NCBI GenBank assembly: GCA_013423385.1
Contig: BLZA01000021.1
Coordinates: 186,001-250,000 of the forward strand
Direction: 5' to 3'
DNA length: 64,000 nucleotides
Source of the DNA: Naganishia liquefaciens
Lineage: Eukaryota; Basidiomycota; Tremellomycetes; Filobasidiales; Filobasidiaceae
Positions 51,118-63,300 of the stretch are shown piece by piece. The position numbers and the translations under genes are program-made. Every line of letters begins with the position of its first letter. Positions within the stretch are counted from its first letter, which is position 1. The notes beneath the pieces are model-generated. The model had not been told where the DNA came from, ran no database searches, and worked only from the letters and a program-made list of their open reading frames with translations.

Positions 51118-54100
51118 TTACCAGTATGTTACATCCCGATATTCGACTACAGCAGGAAGTCCTGCTTGTTGCCGCTTCACCTTCTCTGCTTGCCATTTCT
51201 CAAACCATTTTTTCATCTTGCCTCGACTCTTTTCGTTGCCGACATTCACTGTCGCAATCATTTTGACGTCTGGTCCCGGAACAGACAAAGCAAAACACGT
51301 CAACTCAAAGAAACTTGAATGCTCAGAGTATGGCACTCCTGTGTTGTTCGATAAGCATCGTTCTGGTTCACGTTCGATGAACATACCAAAAATCATGAAT
51401 TGGTGCGAGGAACCTCGCATTGGGCGCAGGTAGTCATCCGTAAAGGTTCGCTTCTGATCACGCCGGATCACCATATTGATATCTGGAGCCATATTTGTGC
51501 CAGCCGGTGGAGAGTAACTAGAGCAATGTCAGCAAATTTCGTGCATCAGAAGTAGTCTTCCCTACTCACGTCCAACCTGTCGGGCGAAAAGCCAACACCC
51601 TTGAAAAATGATCCTTCATCTTATGCAGATACGGCTGCAACCGATCTACTTGGATAGTTTGCAGGGGAACAAGATGTATGGACGCTTCAAGGGGATCCGT
51701 CGTAAGCATTTCGTGTAGTTCCGGATCTTTTTGGCACAAGAGGATGCTGCGCTTTCGAGCATCGCAGTAAATTTTGCTGTTGAGGGCCCTTGCGACACCT
51801 ATAGTATTGCATGAGCTGACTCCCGCCACGCATGCCATCTCCATACCTTTCACTATTCTCTCCTTGCCGATCGAGTACGTGCTGCAATCGCTTGTTAGAC
51901 TAGTATTACGAGTCGGCGCAAAGCTTACCCCATGATGACCAACGTTCTTCCGCGCTTCTTTTGCTCAACAGGGCCACCCTCTGTATTTTCGGCCTTGATC
52001 TCCTCCTCCTGTTTGACGAGCCAGTCCTGCATTAAACGTTTCCCTTTCTCCTGTCTATCGGCGTCGACCTGTCCCTCCAGATAGGGTTTGACGTCTGGTT
52101 CCTCGCCGTTTTCCATTTTGACGTTGTCCATCGGTCCGACCCCGAGGACGGTCCGCCTTGCCAAGTTGGCACACGCGGCGATGACAAGAGGCTGCGGTGG
52201 AAAGCAGTACTACACCGAGGTTCGATAAAGGTTTCTAAACGACATGGAGAAACCCACCTGTGGATTGAGATACGTCGTATCGAGGTACACAACATCCAGC
52301 TTCTTGTCCTTGATAGCAGGATGCATGACCATTTCCGGACAACTTTCGCGGATGTCGGCTCAATACGGATGTTCTGTGCCTTGTGCCAGACGTCACTCAC
52401 GCTCGGAAGTCTCCGCAGTGAAGATACCTCCATATTCGCTTCCCACCGACGTAGGGACTCTTGATCGTTGAATCGCCCGCGTTGATAGTTTGCTTCCCCT
52501 CGAATAGGAACAACGATGACCCTGGACCTGTCCCCTAGTCATGAGCAGTGACTCGGCTGACATTGGCTCAACTTACAATGGTTCGCTCGAATGACGGTGA
52601 CCTTGACGCCGCCTGTATTTGGCAGCTCGTAAGGTTCGTCCCATGGCAGACCGTGCTGAGCAGGGGTGATAAGCATGTACACCGTGAATACATGCCTCCT
52701 ACTCACTACCCATTGAGGCTCTACGCCTAGCATCAACTTGATCAGGTTGGCAGTGGTTTCTGAAAAGAGAGAGTCAACACCGGGTGCTCCTGTTTGCTAT
52801 CCTATTCGCTGTGATATCTACCTGAGCAGTATATTGGCCCGTGTTTCCAGCTTCCCGAAAGGTTCGTGTAGTGGTCCGAGTGCGCATGGCTATCAATGAA
52901 GGTCAGCGCCGCATCTAGAACTGAGAACCATGCAACTCACGTCAAGAAATATGCCTTGATCCCTGGAATTGACCCGTAGCGGAAGGCATCCACCGCTATT
53001 GGCATCCCGGTCATGACCTGAGAAAGCCGTCAGTGCGAACTTACGCGCGTTGAGCAATGTATATACCTTGTAGAAAGGTGCTTTGCGTCTCCCGACCGAA
53101 CGCTTGCCATCTCTCTTCAGATCGATCTCCGCGATCTTCCATTCCTCGTCCTCTTTGTTCCCACTCATCAGGACCTTGAATGCGTTGGGACCCTTGAGGT
53201 TCTTCACTTCCGCCGCTTCGCGCTCGCGCTCCTCGTCTGCCTTCCTCTGGCGTTCGCTTTTGATGGTGAATGGCTGCCCCGGTTTGCAGAATGTCGAAAT
53301 GGGCTGTTGCTTGTTGTTTGGTTGTTTTAACGTCGTTTTGTCTTTGTCGACTGCTTCTATCCGCCCACTCGCGCATTGTGCCACATGACTGCGCTTTTGC
53401 TGAATAAATTTGATCTCAGTCAATGACGCCAAGTTATAGATCTCGGTACTTACATCGCCTCGCATCCCTACAAAAGTCCTCCCACAGACTGGACAGTCTT
53501 CGTCGTCGACATCAAAGTCGTCGACCTCTTCTCTTCCGCCTAGGGAGTCATCGTCCCCGCTATCTGGCCCGTCGATGGCGATGATCTCCGGACTGCAATC
53601 CGTGGGCGTGATCGCCTTTTGCTTGCCTTTGCGTTTACGCTTCTCTCCCCCTCGAAGTTCGTCTTGAGGCGTCTCCGCGCTCACAGCCGGTGATTCCATG
53701 GCATCCGCCATGACATCATCGTCATCCCCTATGTCTAGATCCTCCATGCCCATACCTTCTTCGTCTCCCTCATTCCATTCTGCCTCTTCTTCTTCCAGAG
53801 CTTGCTCCAGACCCGACTTTTGGCTGATGTCGATAAGCTGCGCGGGTTCCATCGCGTAAGACCCTTTTTCGTTACTGTTACGTGTTGTTATGTCCGTTGA
53901 GGTCACTGCATTGAATGTTGACGCAAGTATCCCGTTCGACGTCGAGGAGAGGTCTGTGTCAGGCTTGATTGAAAGGCTGGTACTACTGCATCTTGCCGGC
54001 TGCAGCACTTGATGTTCCTCTCTCAGGGCTTTCCCAATTCCTCCCGTTGCGTTCGCTCCCGTTGCGTTCGAAGAATCCCGCAATGCCTGAAGAACAGCCT

Positions 54101-54476
54101 CTGCGGAGGTCTCTCCCACCAACTCATCATCGCTGATATCTATGACGCCCCGTGAAGTCTCTTCGGACAAGAAATTCCTCTTCACTAACTTTGTGCTGTC
54201 TCTCCGGGCGGTAGATAATTCGACGCTGTCGGGTGGTGGGAGCTCGTCATCGTCGCTGATCACAAGGGGCGCATTCGATGTACCCTGATTCCCAGATATG
54301 GCAGTTATCGATCCAGATTTTGCTCGTTTAATCTGTTTGACCTCGTTGCTCTTGCGAAACGACCCTGTCGTTTTGTGAGTCGTTGATGGCGAGCCATCCG
54401 TTGCAGGCGATCGATCAAAGAAGTTGAGCAACGACTTTGAGGGTGTCTGCTCGACAGGCGGTTTCTTTGGTGGCAT
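51118..54476 (-). CDS. PSO2: PSO2/SNM1 interstrand crosslink repair nuclease
   Basis: Pso2/SNM1A is a 5'-3' exonuclease of the metallo-beta-lactamase/beta-CASP family needed to process DNA interstrand crosslinks. Twelve exons give 929 residues: 53454-54476, 53067-53399, 52941-53017, 52822-52889, 52707-52759, 52577-52655, 52401-52527, 52258-52342, 51929-52209, 51847-51881, 51570-51798, 51118-51517 (minus strand). The acidic, disordered N-terminus contains a UBZ-type zinc finger (CPVCGRTF then HVAQC) split by the first intron. The metal motif THAHSDH is at 478-484. [19 protein letters not shown] and [12 protein letters not shown] follow. The end includes RPTGWTY and VPYSEHSSF (beta-CASP). The start is [20 protein letters not shown]; the frame is open 24 codons upstream but without an ATG. 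Confidence 0.96.
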
Positions 54477-55170
54477 GGCCCTTCCGGCGCTAGATTCCCT
54501 GCAGGAACGCACGGATATTCGCGATACCAGATCGTGAGAGCGGCTCACCTAGCTTCAGTGCTTCGGTATCAGCTTCACTGCAGCTTATCCTACGAATGCG
54601 GATAGGTAGAGAGAGTATCCTCAAGTCTCCAATCAATGATGCTGCATGTCGATCGAGTCCGCGCGTCTCAGATTCGTCATGCGAGTGCGAAGTTACCGGT
54701 GGCGAATTTCACGACTGCATATTGTGTGTCCCCTGCATACCTCAAGGTGGGCCAGGCGAGTGGGACAAGAGGATTGAAAGGAAACATGTTTGAAGACATC
54801 AAAGATCGAGCAGTGGCAAGAGAGATTCCTTCAGGCTTGTCTTCCGGCAACGCGAGCTCCTCCGGTAGCAGCTGCAGGATTCAGCACGTCCTTCGGAGGG
54901 GAAAACCATGTCCTGATTCGCACAGTATTACTCGCAATACCCTACCGATCCCATGAGGGTGCTGAGCGTTTGCGACCGACCCATAAGAGGCGAAAAACAT
55001 CGCCCACGTCAAAACGAAGCATCACATCACAACGGTCTGCAGGCAAGATGGTCGATTATCGAAAATTTGCACGGATATTGCCATCAACGTTACACTGCCA
55101 GAATCTCAAAACTCCCAGAAACCCCTGGAAAGCTCTACCCTTGTACAACTTGCGAGCAAACGGTTATCCA
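54477..55170. other. Intergenic between PSO2 and MFS genes
   Basis: This holds the PSO2 promoter and the MFS 3' flank. Plus-strand frames at 54636-54956, 54790-55239 and 54953-55222 show some protein-like runs (for example KLYPCTTCEQTVIHQEARLF). I could not connect them with splice sites or assign a family. Confidence 0.35.
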
Positions 55171-57329
55171 TCAAGAAGCTCGCTTATTCGCACGCCATTG
55201 TCGGTACCGCGGCATCAAGTAATAAAGCGGTACGGCTAGAGCCATCCACCCTGCAAAAATGCTCGTCAGAATCACCATCAAGTCCTTGTAGCGGCCGGAG
55301 TTGGACATGGGGACTAGGGCGGTGGCGACACCGAACGAGATGATGTTTTTTCCTCCGACCACCATCACCAAGGCGGGTCCCGCGGCGTGCGTCATAGCCT
55401 CGACGGCACTGCAAAATGTGATCAGCGGAGGCCGATAGATATTAACCGAAATATAGGGACTTACTATGTGGTTCCGTTGATCAGGATGCAGATGAAGACA
55501 AAGGTCGCAAAGTTGTTGGTCCATACGATGCTAAACCAATGGGTGCTAGGTGCCGACTGCGCACAGTATCCATACATCAGAAACATTCCGATCCCGGTCA
55601 CGACAGGGAAGATGAGACTCGGCAGCTGGAAAATCGCATAAGTCTTCGGTCTGCGAGAGACGACGTGTAAGCGTACCCTGTGTTCCGGCAAATGCACACC
55701 GCCGTTCCTCTTTGCCAGTCTCAGGTTGACCTTGTCACCTCCCCAACCGCAGACTAGGAATGCTGCCGCAGCCGCCGGCAAAGCGCCCAGGTAAACCAAT
55801 CCGACGTTCTCTGTCTTCCAGTGATACTGGTGACCAAGGATGCTCCCGAATGATAGCGATTGTGCAATGGTAACAGAGAGGACGATGGATGCCGCGCCAA
55901 GTGACCAGACAATTGCTGGGTTTGCAAGAGCGATAAGCATCTGGTAATATGACTTGATGCCAACGGCGACTGCGCTCTTTTCGATCGGAGCCATCAAAGC
56001 GAGGCTGTCCATGTAGGTGTACGGTTCCGTATTGGCATGGAGTCTCTCCTCGCCCTGATTGGCGCCGTATGCTTTTGCTTCCTCGTCAGAGAGGACGACC
56101 ATGTTGCCATACTCATCGATCCGGGTCAATTGTCCGTCGATCGCGAATGCTGGTCGCGCAAACTTGGTCTCAGGGCAGAGAAAGATGATCATAAGAGTTC
56201 CAACGCCGGAGAGGATGGCAAAGATCTGCGAAAAAGACAGCACATTGGCGCGACATCCATTTGGGCGGACAAGTATGCGAACCCAGTAATACCAACTCCA
56301 GCTCAAGGCCTGTGCTTCATACGTTGAACCGGCGTTCAGAATGGCAGTGAAGATACTTTGAGTCTATGGTACAAGCCAATTAGCGTGAATAAGATTGATT
56401 GTAGCATTGTACTTACCACCCAGTAAGCCCCAAAATAGTATGCACGCTCATGGATATAGCTCATATCGGTCAAAATCAGAGGCAAGAGCGATTCCGTCGC
56501 ACCCCCTGCAACGCCCTGGACAAGTCGCGCAGCGAGGTGTGACTCGAACGATGTTCCCGACTTGGCGGCCCATATGGAAGATGCGAGCAGCATGAGAGAC
56601 GAGACCAGGAACACCGGTCGTCTGTGAAATGCAACGCGGCTCCGTTCAGCGCGATGACCAGAGAGAAACGGCTGGATGAAACTTACCGTCCAATGACAAG
56701 AGCGAGCGGCAAGAACACAAAGTTACCGAGACCTGATAAAGAGCGAAATGAAAGAAACGAATAAGTTCAGGCAATGGCCGATATGAGCCTCACGCACCGG
56801 TAAAAAGAGACGGCCAAGTTAACAGTCGAGAGATCTTATCTGGATTGATTCCCTCTGTTGTCGAGAATGGGCAAATAGTTTACATAAGAGAGACACCGCA
56901 GACGGATGCGGAAGAAAGGTCAGGCGCATGAACGGGATTCTCTGGAAAGGGGTACTGACGTTGCCCGTATATTCCAAAGAAGATGGGTGCCAGAGAGCCG
57001 AATCCTCCGACCACGGAGAGAGCCATGGTGGAGAACCATGCCACAGTCACCAGGATACCGATTTTGCGCCATTTTCCAAAGTTGAGAGGATCCCGAAGAG
57101 AATCGCTTCGATGAATTGGTCAGCTGTTAAGTGAAATGTGCGTGAACCGCGATTGAACTCACGTCGGAGTGGGAACGAGACGGATCTCTCCGCGCGCATC
57201 GACCAACAAGACATTTCCCTCTACATGGTTGACGTGGGAATCAACCCCCTTTTCCACGAATTCTAGGTGCTGATCCGGGTCACTGTTCTTCTTCTCGATG
57301 TCGTCAAACATATCTGTGTGTTGACTCAT
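55171..57329 (-). CDS. Major facilitator superfamily transporter
   Basis: This is a 566-residue, roughly 12-helix transporter of the proton-coupled fungal DHA1-like group. Exons on the minus strand: 57163-57329, 56960-57105, 56798-56854, 56687-56732, 56417-56621, 56283-56363, 55465-56225, 55171-55408. A hydrophilic N-terminus ends in PTPTDSLRDPLNFGKWRK, a typical lead into helix 1. The helix 2-3 loop is LALVIGRRPVFLVSS. Helix 4 has ARLVQGVAGGATESLLPLIL and helix 5 LSWSWYYWIF, all family features. A long central loop (about 90 residues) separates the halves. Helix 12 ends GWMALAVPLYYLMPRYRQW. The substrate is unknown. The sixth intron uses a GTTCGC donor. It is divergent from the dioxygenase gene, with about 1 kb between starts. 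Confidence 0.9.
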
Positions 57330-58313
57330 GGTTGCAGAGAACGCCCCACTGGTATGCGGCTTTGCCTTGAGGGGAGGTATCGACCGAGATTGATGACCTT
57401 ATAGACCTCGGCAGTCTGCGTAAATAGATCCCAACGAAACGACGGGTGAAGAAAAGTGTGGTACGACGTTATAAATACCTGTCCATCCTTCGATGCTTTC
57501 GTTAGACGGTCAAATGGGATTCGGTTTCTATGATTGCTTACAGACACACCGCCGAGCGAGTGGATCTGTCGAAACAAGCTCAGCGGAGGATCGCACTCGA
57601 ACAATCCGGGAGTACAATCACTTCAAAGAGCCGTTGGACTACACTCCGCCTTAAGGCAAAGCGGTGAAGGAGAATATCATATTGGGAACAGATCATACCC
57701 TGCGCAAATCCGATCCTTCGCCTTGTATACGTCCGAGTCCCTGTGCAGCCAGTGCGGTTGTGTCCTGAGAATGGCGGCAGGCACTGAGCGAATGGACGGT
57801 CGCCGCAGCCGTAAACGTTCCGGACATCTCGTGAGCAAGAATCGCGCTCGGAATGTCGGCGGAGAGTCTCGACCTCGTTCACTCGTTCCGCTAACGTTAA
57901 CTATAGCGTTCTGCTCTTTCTGGCCGGAGTTTCCGCTCGGCTTTTTCGCCGAGCTGTACTAGCGAGTTGAACACCTCTAGCTCCAATTTGCATCCGCTAA
58001 ACTTTAAGCCGCCGCCGGCCCGACAAGTTGACTGAGATCTTTACGGTTCGATAGCTAGTCCAACGAAGTTCCGTTCAATTGCGCGTGTCTGCTTGAGCAA
58101 TCGCTCGGGCTCGTTTCGCATGATCCGAACCTTTTCGCTCTCAACCTGACCGATCGTGATAGTCACTTCGAAAGTAGAGCGAACGCGCTGGCGCCATACG
58201 TCGAGTGTATAAGATGACAACGCCTCGGACGTTCAATTCGCACGGCTCCAGGGCTTCTGATTGTTCACCTGACCTGACTGTCCGAACCTGAATAAACGAA
58301 GACAACATACAAG
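57330..58313. other. Divergent promoter region, MFS / dioxygenase
   Basis: About 1 kb between two divergent start codons, holding both promoters. No named site is recognised. CGGNNCG-like patches that a Zn2Cys6 factor might bind would need a motif search. Confidence 0.4.
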
Positions 58314-59500
58314 ATGGGCAAACCGGAAACCATGCGAGTCCGAGCCGTCGAGGCATCCGACTGTCTCGACTTTAGCGGCGAAACCGTTTACGGCGACTTC
58401 CGAGACGACCTTGTCAAGGATGGATTTGCCATCATCCAGGCAATCGAACCCAAGAAGGCTGCCGAACACGCCGAAAACTTCCACAAGTACATGGAGGACT
58501 TGTGAGTCTTTGCACCGGTCCTTGAGACGATTATCTTGTTGAATTATGATTTACAGCGGATTCGGGTACAAAAAAGATGACCCAAGCACATGGAAGACCG
58601 AAAACTTGCCGGTCATCACGGAGAAGGGCAGTGAGTATAGCAAAGTCGTCCAGATTCTGCCTGGTCATACTACTAACTTGCTGTGGTCCATAGTGATTCA
58701 GCACTACGGTATCAGTCACGAAGACTGGGTGTGGAAAGTGCGATGTGAGCCGGGGGTCGTTGGAGCTTTCGAAAAGTGAGCAGACAAACCCAGGCATCAT
58801 GTATTCAGATACTGATTCAAATAAATGCAGAGTCTACGGTACCGATGATCTCATCGTCTCCTTCGACGTCGTCAACGTCCAGTGGCCCAATCGAAAGGAC
58901 GCTCCGCCGAACAAGCGATGGGCACACCAGGACCAAGATCCCGAACGACCCGGCTTCCGTTGCCTGCAGGGTCTAGTCAACCTTAACGAGAACGGACCGG
59001 ACGACGGAGGGCTTGTTCTCATGCGAGGTGCCCACAAGATCTCCGAAGAGTACCACACAACGTTCAAGGACGAGGAGAGGATCTGGCAATGGACGAACGA
59101 ATGGTACGGCTACAAGGACACCGGTCTGGAGTGGCTCAAGGAGCGCGGATACGACTTCGAAAAAGTCTGCTTGAAACCTGGCGAGCTTGTCATCTGGGAT
59201 TCGCGATTGCCGCACTACAACATCGCGCCCAAGGGCGACAAAGTCCGTATGTGCGTCTATACCTGCTACGCGCCCGCCTCAACCGCGACGCAAGAAGACT
59301 TGATCAAGAAGAAGGCGGCGTTCGATGCTGGAATTGGGTCAAGCCACTGGCCGCAATGCCTGCAGAGCGTCAAATGGACAGCAATGCGCCCTGATGGCAC
59401 TCCCTGTCCAGCGAATCGTGACGGTCCCAAGAATCGACCGCAGTTAAACGAGAGAGAATTCAAACTCACTGGTATTCCCTACATCCGGGCGTCTGCATAG
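58314..59500 (+). CDS. Phytanoyl-CoA dioxygenase-like Fe(II)/2-oxoglutarate oxygenase
   Basis: PhyH-like enzymes hydroxylate small organic substrates using Fe(II), 2-oxoglutarate and O2. Exons 58314-58501, 58557-58630, 58694-58775 and 58831-59500 give 337 residues. The iron ligands appear as HQD (H147, D149, in KRWAHQDQDPERPG) and the distal His in RLPHYN (H243). The 2-oxoglutarate-binding Arg is likely in the KVRMCVYTCY segment. QGLVNLNENGPDDGGLVLM is the core jelly-roll strand typical of the fungal branch. There is no signal peptide or membrane span, so it is probably cytosolic or peroxisomal; the C-terminus (RASA) is not a PTS1. The real substrate is unknown. It lies between a transporter and a Zn2Cys6 regulator. 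Confidence 0.9.
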
Positions 59501-60312
59501 ATTTGTTCTTCAGAAATTGATCGGCATACATTTCCGTGCTTTGTAGCGATAAGCAGTGGCAGCGATTGCCGTTGATCGATGTATTAATATGATATCCGCG
59601 GCGAAAGAGTCACAGGATACCACCTTTCTATCTGGCTAAGCGGAGGCTGTTAGATCCAGAAACTGTGGAATGCGCGCAGTTTGGTCCAGGGTATGCACTA
59701 GAAGCAGCAAGGTAGCTCGTCTGATGTGTAAGACACCATATTGGCCGATTCGTCGAGCCCGAGATGTGAGGCAGATTGATTGAGGTGGCCATGGAAGAGT
59801 CAGGCACCAAAGCGATCGACGGGATGCACGATGTATCGCGACAAAAGCTGCGATCGTTGTTGGCGTAGAGCCACTTCCCGACCCTGCCGATCAGTCCAAG
59901 TCATCTCTGGGGAGAAGCTCTGGCGAACAGCAAGGTGGCAATATCTTCATGAGGGCAATTCAATGCTCCTTCAGGTTTGTCCAAAGGCTTCGTCTGAAGG
60001 TTGACGCCTTCGGACGGAGTTCATCTCGCAGCAGAATTGGCAGGGTACATATCATGTTTCCTAGTATGCAGAAGTGCTTGTGCAGATGATGGTACTCCGG
60101 CGCGTACAGCTGAGTAGAGAGGGCGCAAAAGCGAGCGCATCAGTTCACGACGGTGCATGCGTGTATCCAGAGTCCGGCCAGTTGCCGAGACTACGTAGCC
60201 GTCTTGATATAATCACTCTGACACATTTCGTGCCCGATATTAGCGCGCGGGCTTGGCATCTTCTTGCCGACTTTCTCACTCACTCAATATGTTGTCAAAC
60301 AACTTGAAAGGC
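59501..60312. other. Intergenic between convergent dioxygenase and regulator genes
   Basis: This holds the 3' flanks of the two convergent genes. No coding or RNA feature is recognised. Confidence 0.45.
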
Positions 60313-63300
60313 TCATGGCTGCCGGGGAAGTATGCCATCTAATGGAGATCCGCCCAAATTACCAAAGTCATTGATTGGCGGCCAGATGTTGCTTGAATCT
60401 GGCCATTGGGCGAGGCCGTATCTGAAGAACTCCAGCAGATTCGCATCTTCCGTGTTAAAGTTGCTCTCCACGAGATCGATAGCACTGGCAGCCTGGCGGG
60501 TTGCGTAAGACATCACAGGCCGTGAATCCAGGGCGGCATCTGTGGGGGGAAGACTACGAGGGAATTTATTGGCCGAGGGCACAGCGTAAGTATTGGAAGC
60601 GATCCCGTTCCACGATATGATAGCATGATTCAGAGGAGTCGCGCCACGTGCTGACGGAATATCAGAGTTCAAGGCCTCGTTTTCGATCTGTTGCATGCTC
60701 TGAGGCTGTTCATACGAGACGCCTTGAGCTCGACCGAACAGTCTCACTGCGCTAGAGGAACTTACAAGATGACTGGCAAGCGACTTCTCGCTTTCTGGTC
60801 CCGCTGAATCAAACCTCCTTCGCTTCCGGCCGTCGGCCGAGAGTTTAGCCTGGGAAGAAGAATCTTTGCTTGCTAGTTCCTCCCCTATCGGCGTATACTC
60901 AGCCTTGTTCAAATACAGATTCTCTTCTCTTACCTAGCAGCTTTTCCAGTGTTGCGGCAGATGCGATGATACCATTGCAGCCGGAACGCGATCTAAAGAC
61001 ATGCGTTGTAAGCAAGAGGAAGCTAAGAAAAGACCGCATGCTTCTCACTTGAGAGCTTCTAAACAGAGACGTAGTTCAATGAGGTTCTCTTTGGTGGCGC
61101 TTCCATAACAGAAACCGATGAAGAGGGCGATAGTCGCAGTGAGTAGCGCGTAATTATAGTTCCTGCAAGTATCCTTAGAAATTAATCGGCCGATACAAGA
61201 ACAGACTTACCAGTATCGAGCGGGAATATTGGCTCTGTCTCGTTTGTTGAGGTGACTCTGAATGATGAATCGCATTGAATACGTGACGCAGTCTCGCGAG
61301 AGGGTGAATTTGCTGCAGTATGCCGACGAAGTCAGTGGAGCAAGCGATAGGAATTGCGTCACTTACGCGCTCTTGTACGACTGAGCCAAATAAATCCGGT
61401 GAAGGCGCAATACCCGAAGGTGACCATAGCAATTGATTATTCGCTGTTCAGCGACAAGGCGAATGGCGTGTCTCGGATTCCGAGCGAACGCCTCGGGATC
61501 GGCGCTGACTCGATAGAAAGGGGATAAACTTTCTGTACACGCGATCAAGCTCTGGTGCGTCCTGGCGCAAAGTAACATTCCTTCAGTGAACAGGACAATT
61601 CACAATCGGCCGGACGAACTCACTCTTTAACGAAGTCATACCGCACTCCATCGTTCGCTACCACCAGGTCAACGAAGTCTCGGACGGGATAGATGAAGTG
61701 TAATCTGTTAAGGAAGAAAGTCATATCCTTGAACAATTCACTTCAGATATGGTGACTCGGGTGATGCGAAGTCCGATTGAAGGCTCACCGTATGCTGGGA
61801 CAGTGGATGTCCGACGACTGGCCCGAAGCCGACAAGGTCGTCATCGTTGACATTTGCCGGCTCGACACTGCGCTGTCGGTCCCATTGAACGATGTACGTA
61901 AAGTTGTGTTCCGGTGCGTAGGTATAGTCCATCTCGAGCTGCAAAGCGGCGCATTTAAGAGGAGCCTGGCTGATGAGCCCGTTTCACCCACCAAGCTAAA
62001 CCACACTCGTCTTGCGGTCTCACGATCAGCCGCCGAAGCCCAACGTGACCCAAAGCGCGCTTTGGCGATGGCTTCCGTCACCAGTCCGGTAGGCTCCGGT
62101 CCAAGTCTCGACATTCCGATGTTCTGGGCGACCTGTTATTGGCGAGGCATCAGGTCCAAATCGAGGGATCAGCAGAAGCCATCTCACCTTCACTGCAGTT
62201 CCAAGAAGGGTCCAATGACGCTCACTCAGATTAAAAGCATGCCAGTACTCTCCAATAATGCTTTTTGATGCGACAGAGATCGCACATGAGTGCAGGCGAC
62301 CTCTGATCGGCGTTATGTACTCACATGAACGCTTGCAATGTTTCGATCCGATGGTTCTGCGCCCAATCGATCTTCGCAAACAGCTGCCCGGTCAAGTCGC
62401 TGTATGACTTGGCCAGCCTATCGCGCGCCATGGTCGGAATGTTCAGAGCCCGCAGCTTGTAGTCTTCCATAAGGTGCAGCGAGACACAAAGGCATGCAGT
62501 GTATAGAGCCAAAAATGAGGCTTGCTCTACGGTCAGTCGGCCGAGATGGCGCCAGTGCAGGAACTCTTGATATTGGGCTTTGAAAGTTGGGAGATGCAGA
62601 CAGCAGTACCTTTTCCTTGAATCAGCCGAGATAGAACGCCTTGATATACGACATACTCACAGCCATTCTATCCTTTAAGCGGAAGACACGAAGCGGATCA
62701 GATTTATGCAAATCCTCTATCGGAGACAAAAGGTGCTCACTCTTCGCACTTTACGACGGCCAGACATGCTGTCAGCGGTTTTATACGATTCGAGCGGCAG
62801 ACATGCACTCACGAAATACATCAGCACTGCGTGTGTTGTCGCATCATCCATCAAATCCTGAAGCTTCATCAGGTCCTCTAGCGCATCGACGCTACCGTCA
62901 GGCGGCAACGCTGTCGACGACATGGTAAGATGCGACGTCGACAATCGACTCTTGCTGGCCGGCGTAGCATCATCCCGAGAACGGAACAAATTTTCTCGCC
63001 GTTCGAGATTTTGGGTCCGGGCAAAGGCTACATCCTAGAGGCAAACACGTCCGAATCACTCCAATCACAGTAAATGACACTGTATGACAGGAACATACCT
63101 CGAGAGCCAGAGATTCATTATAACTTGTCATGTCAGGTGACGCCTCTCTCATGGAAATCTCCCTATAGTCCTTGGGTGGCATTCGTATGTATTGGTCGGA
63201 TTGCTGATTTCGGACATTGGAAGACGCCTCGGGATGCAGTGAAGGATGGCTCGTGGGGATCAGTGGGCCTTGCGGGTAAGAGGGGCGGGATAAAGTGGAG

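Noticed and set aside
35167-54548. A functional cluster of INO80, PSO2, SSU72 and casein kinase
   Set aside because: All are universal housekeeping genes on mixed strands; proximity alone does not suggest a shared pathway.
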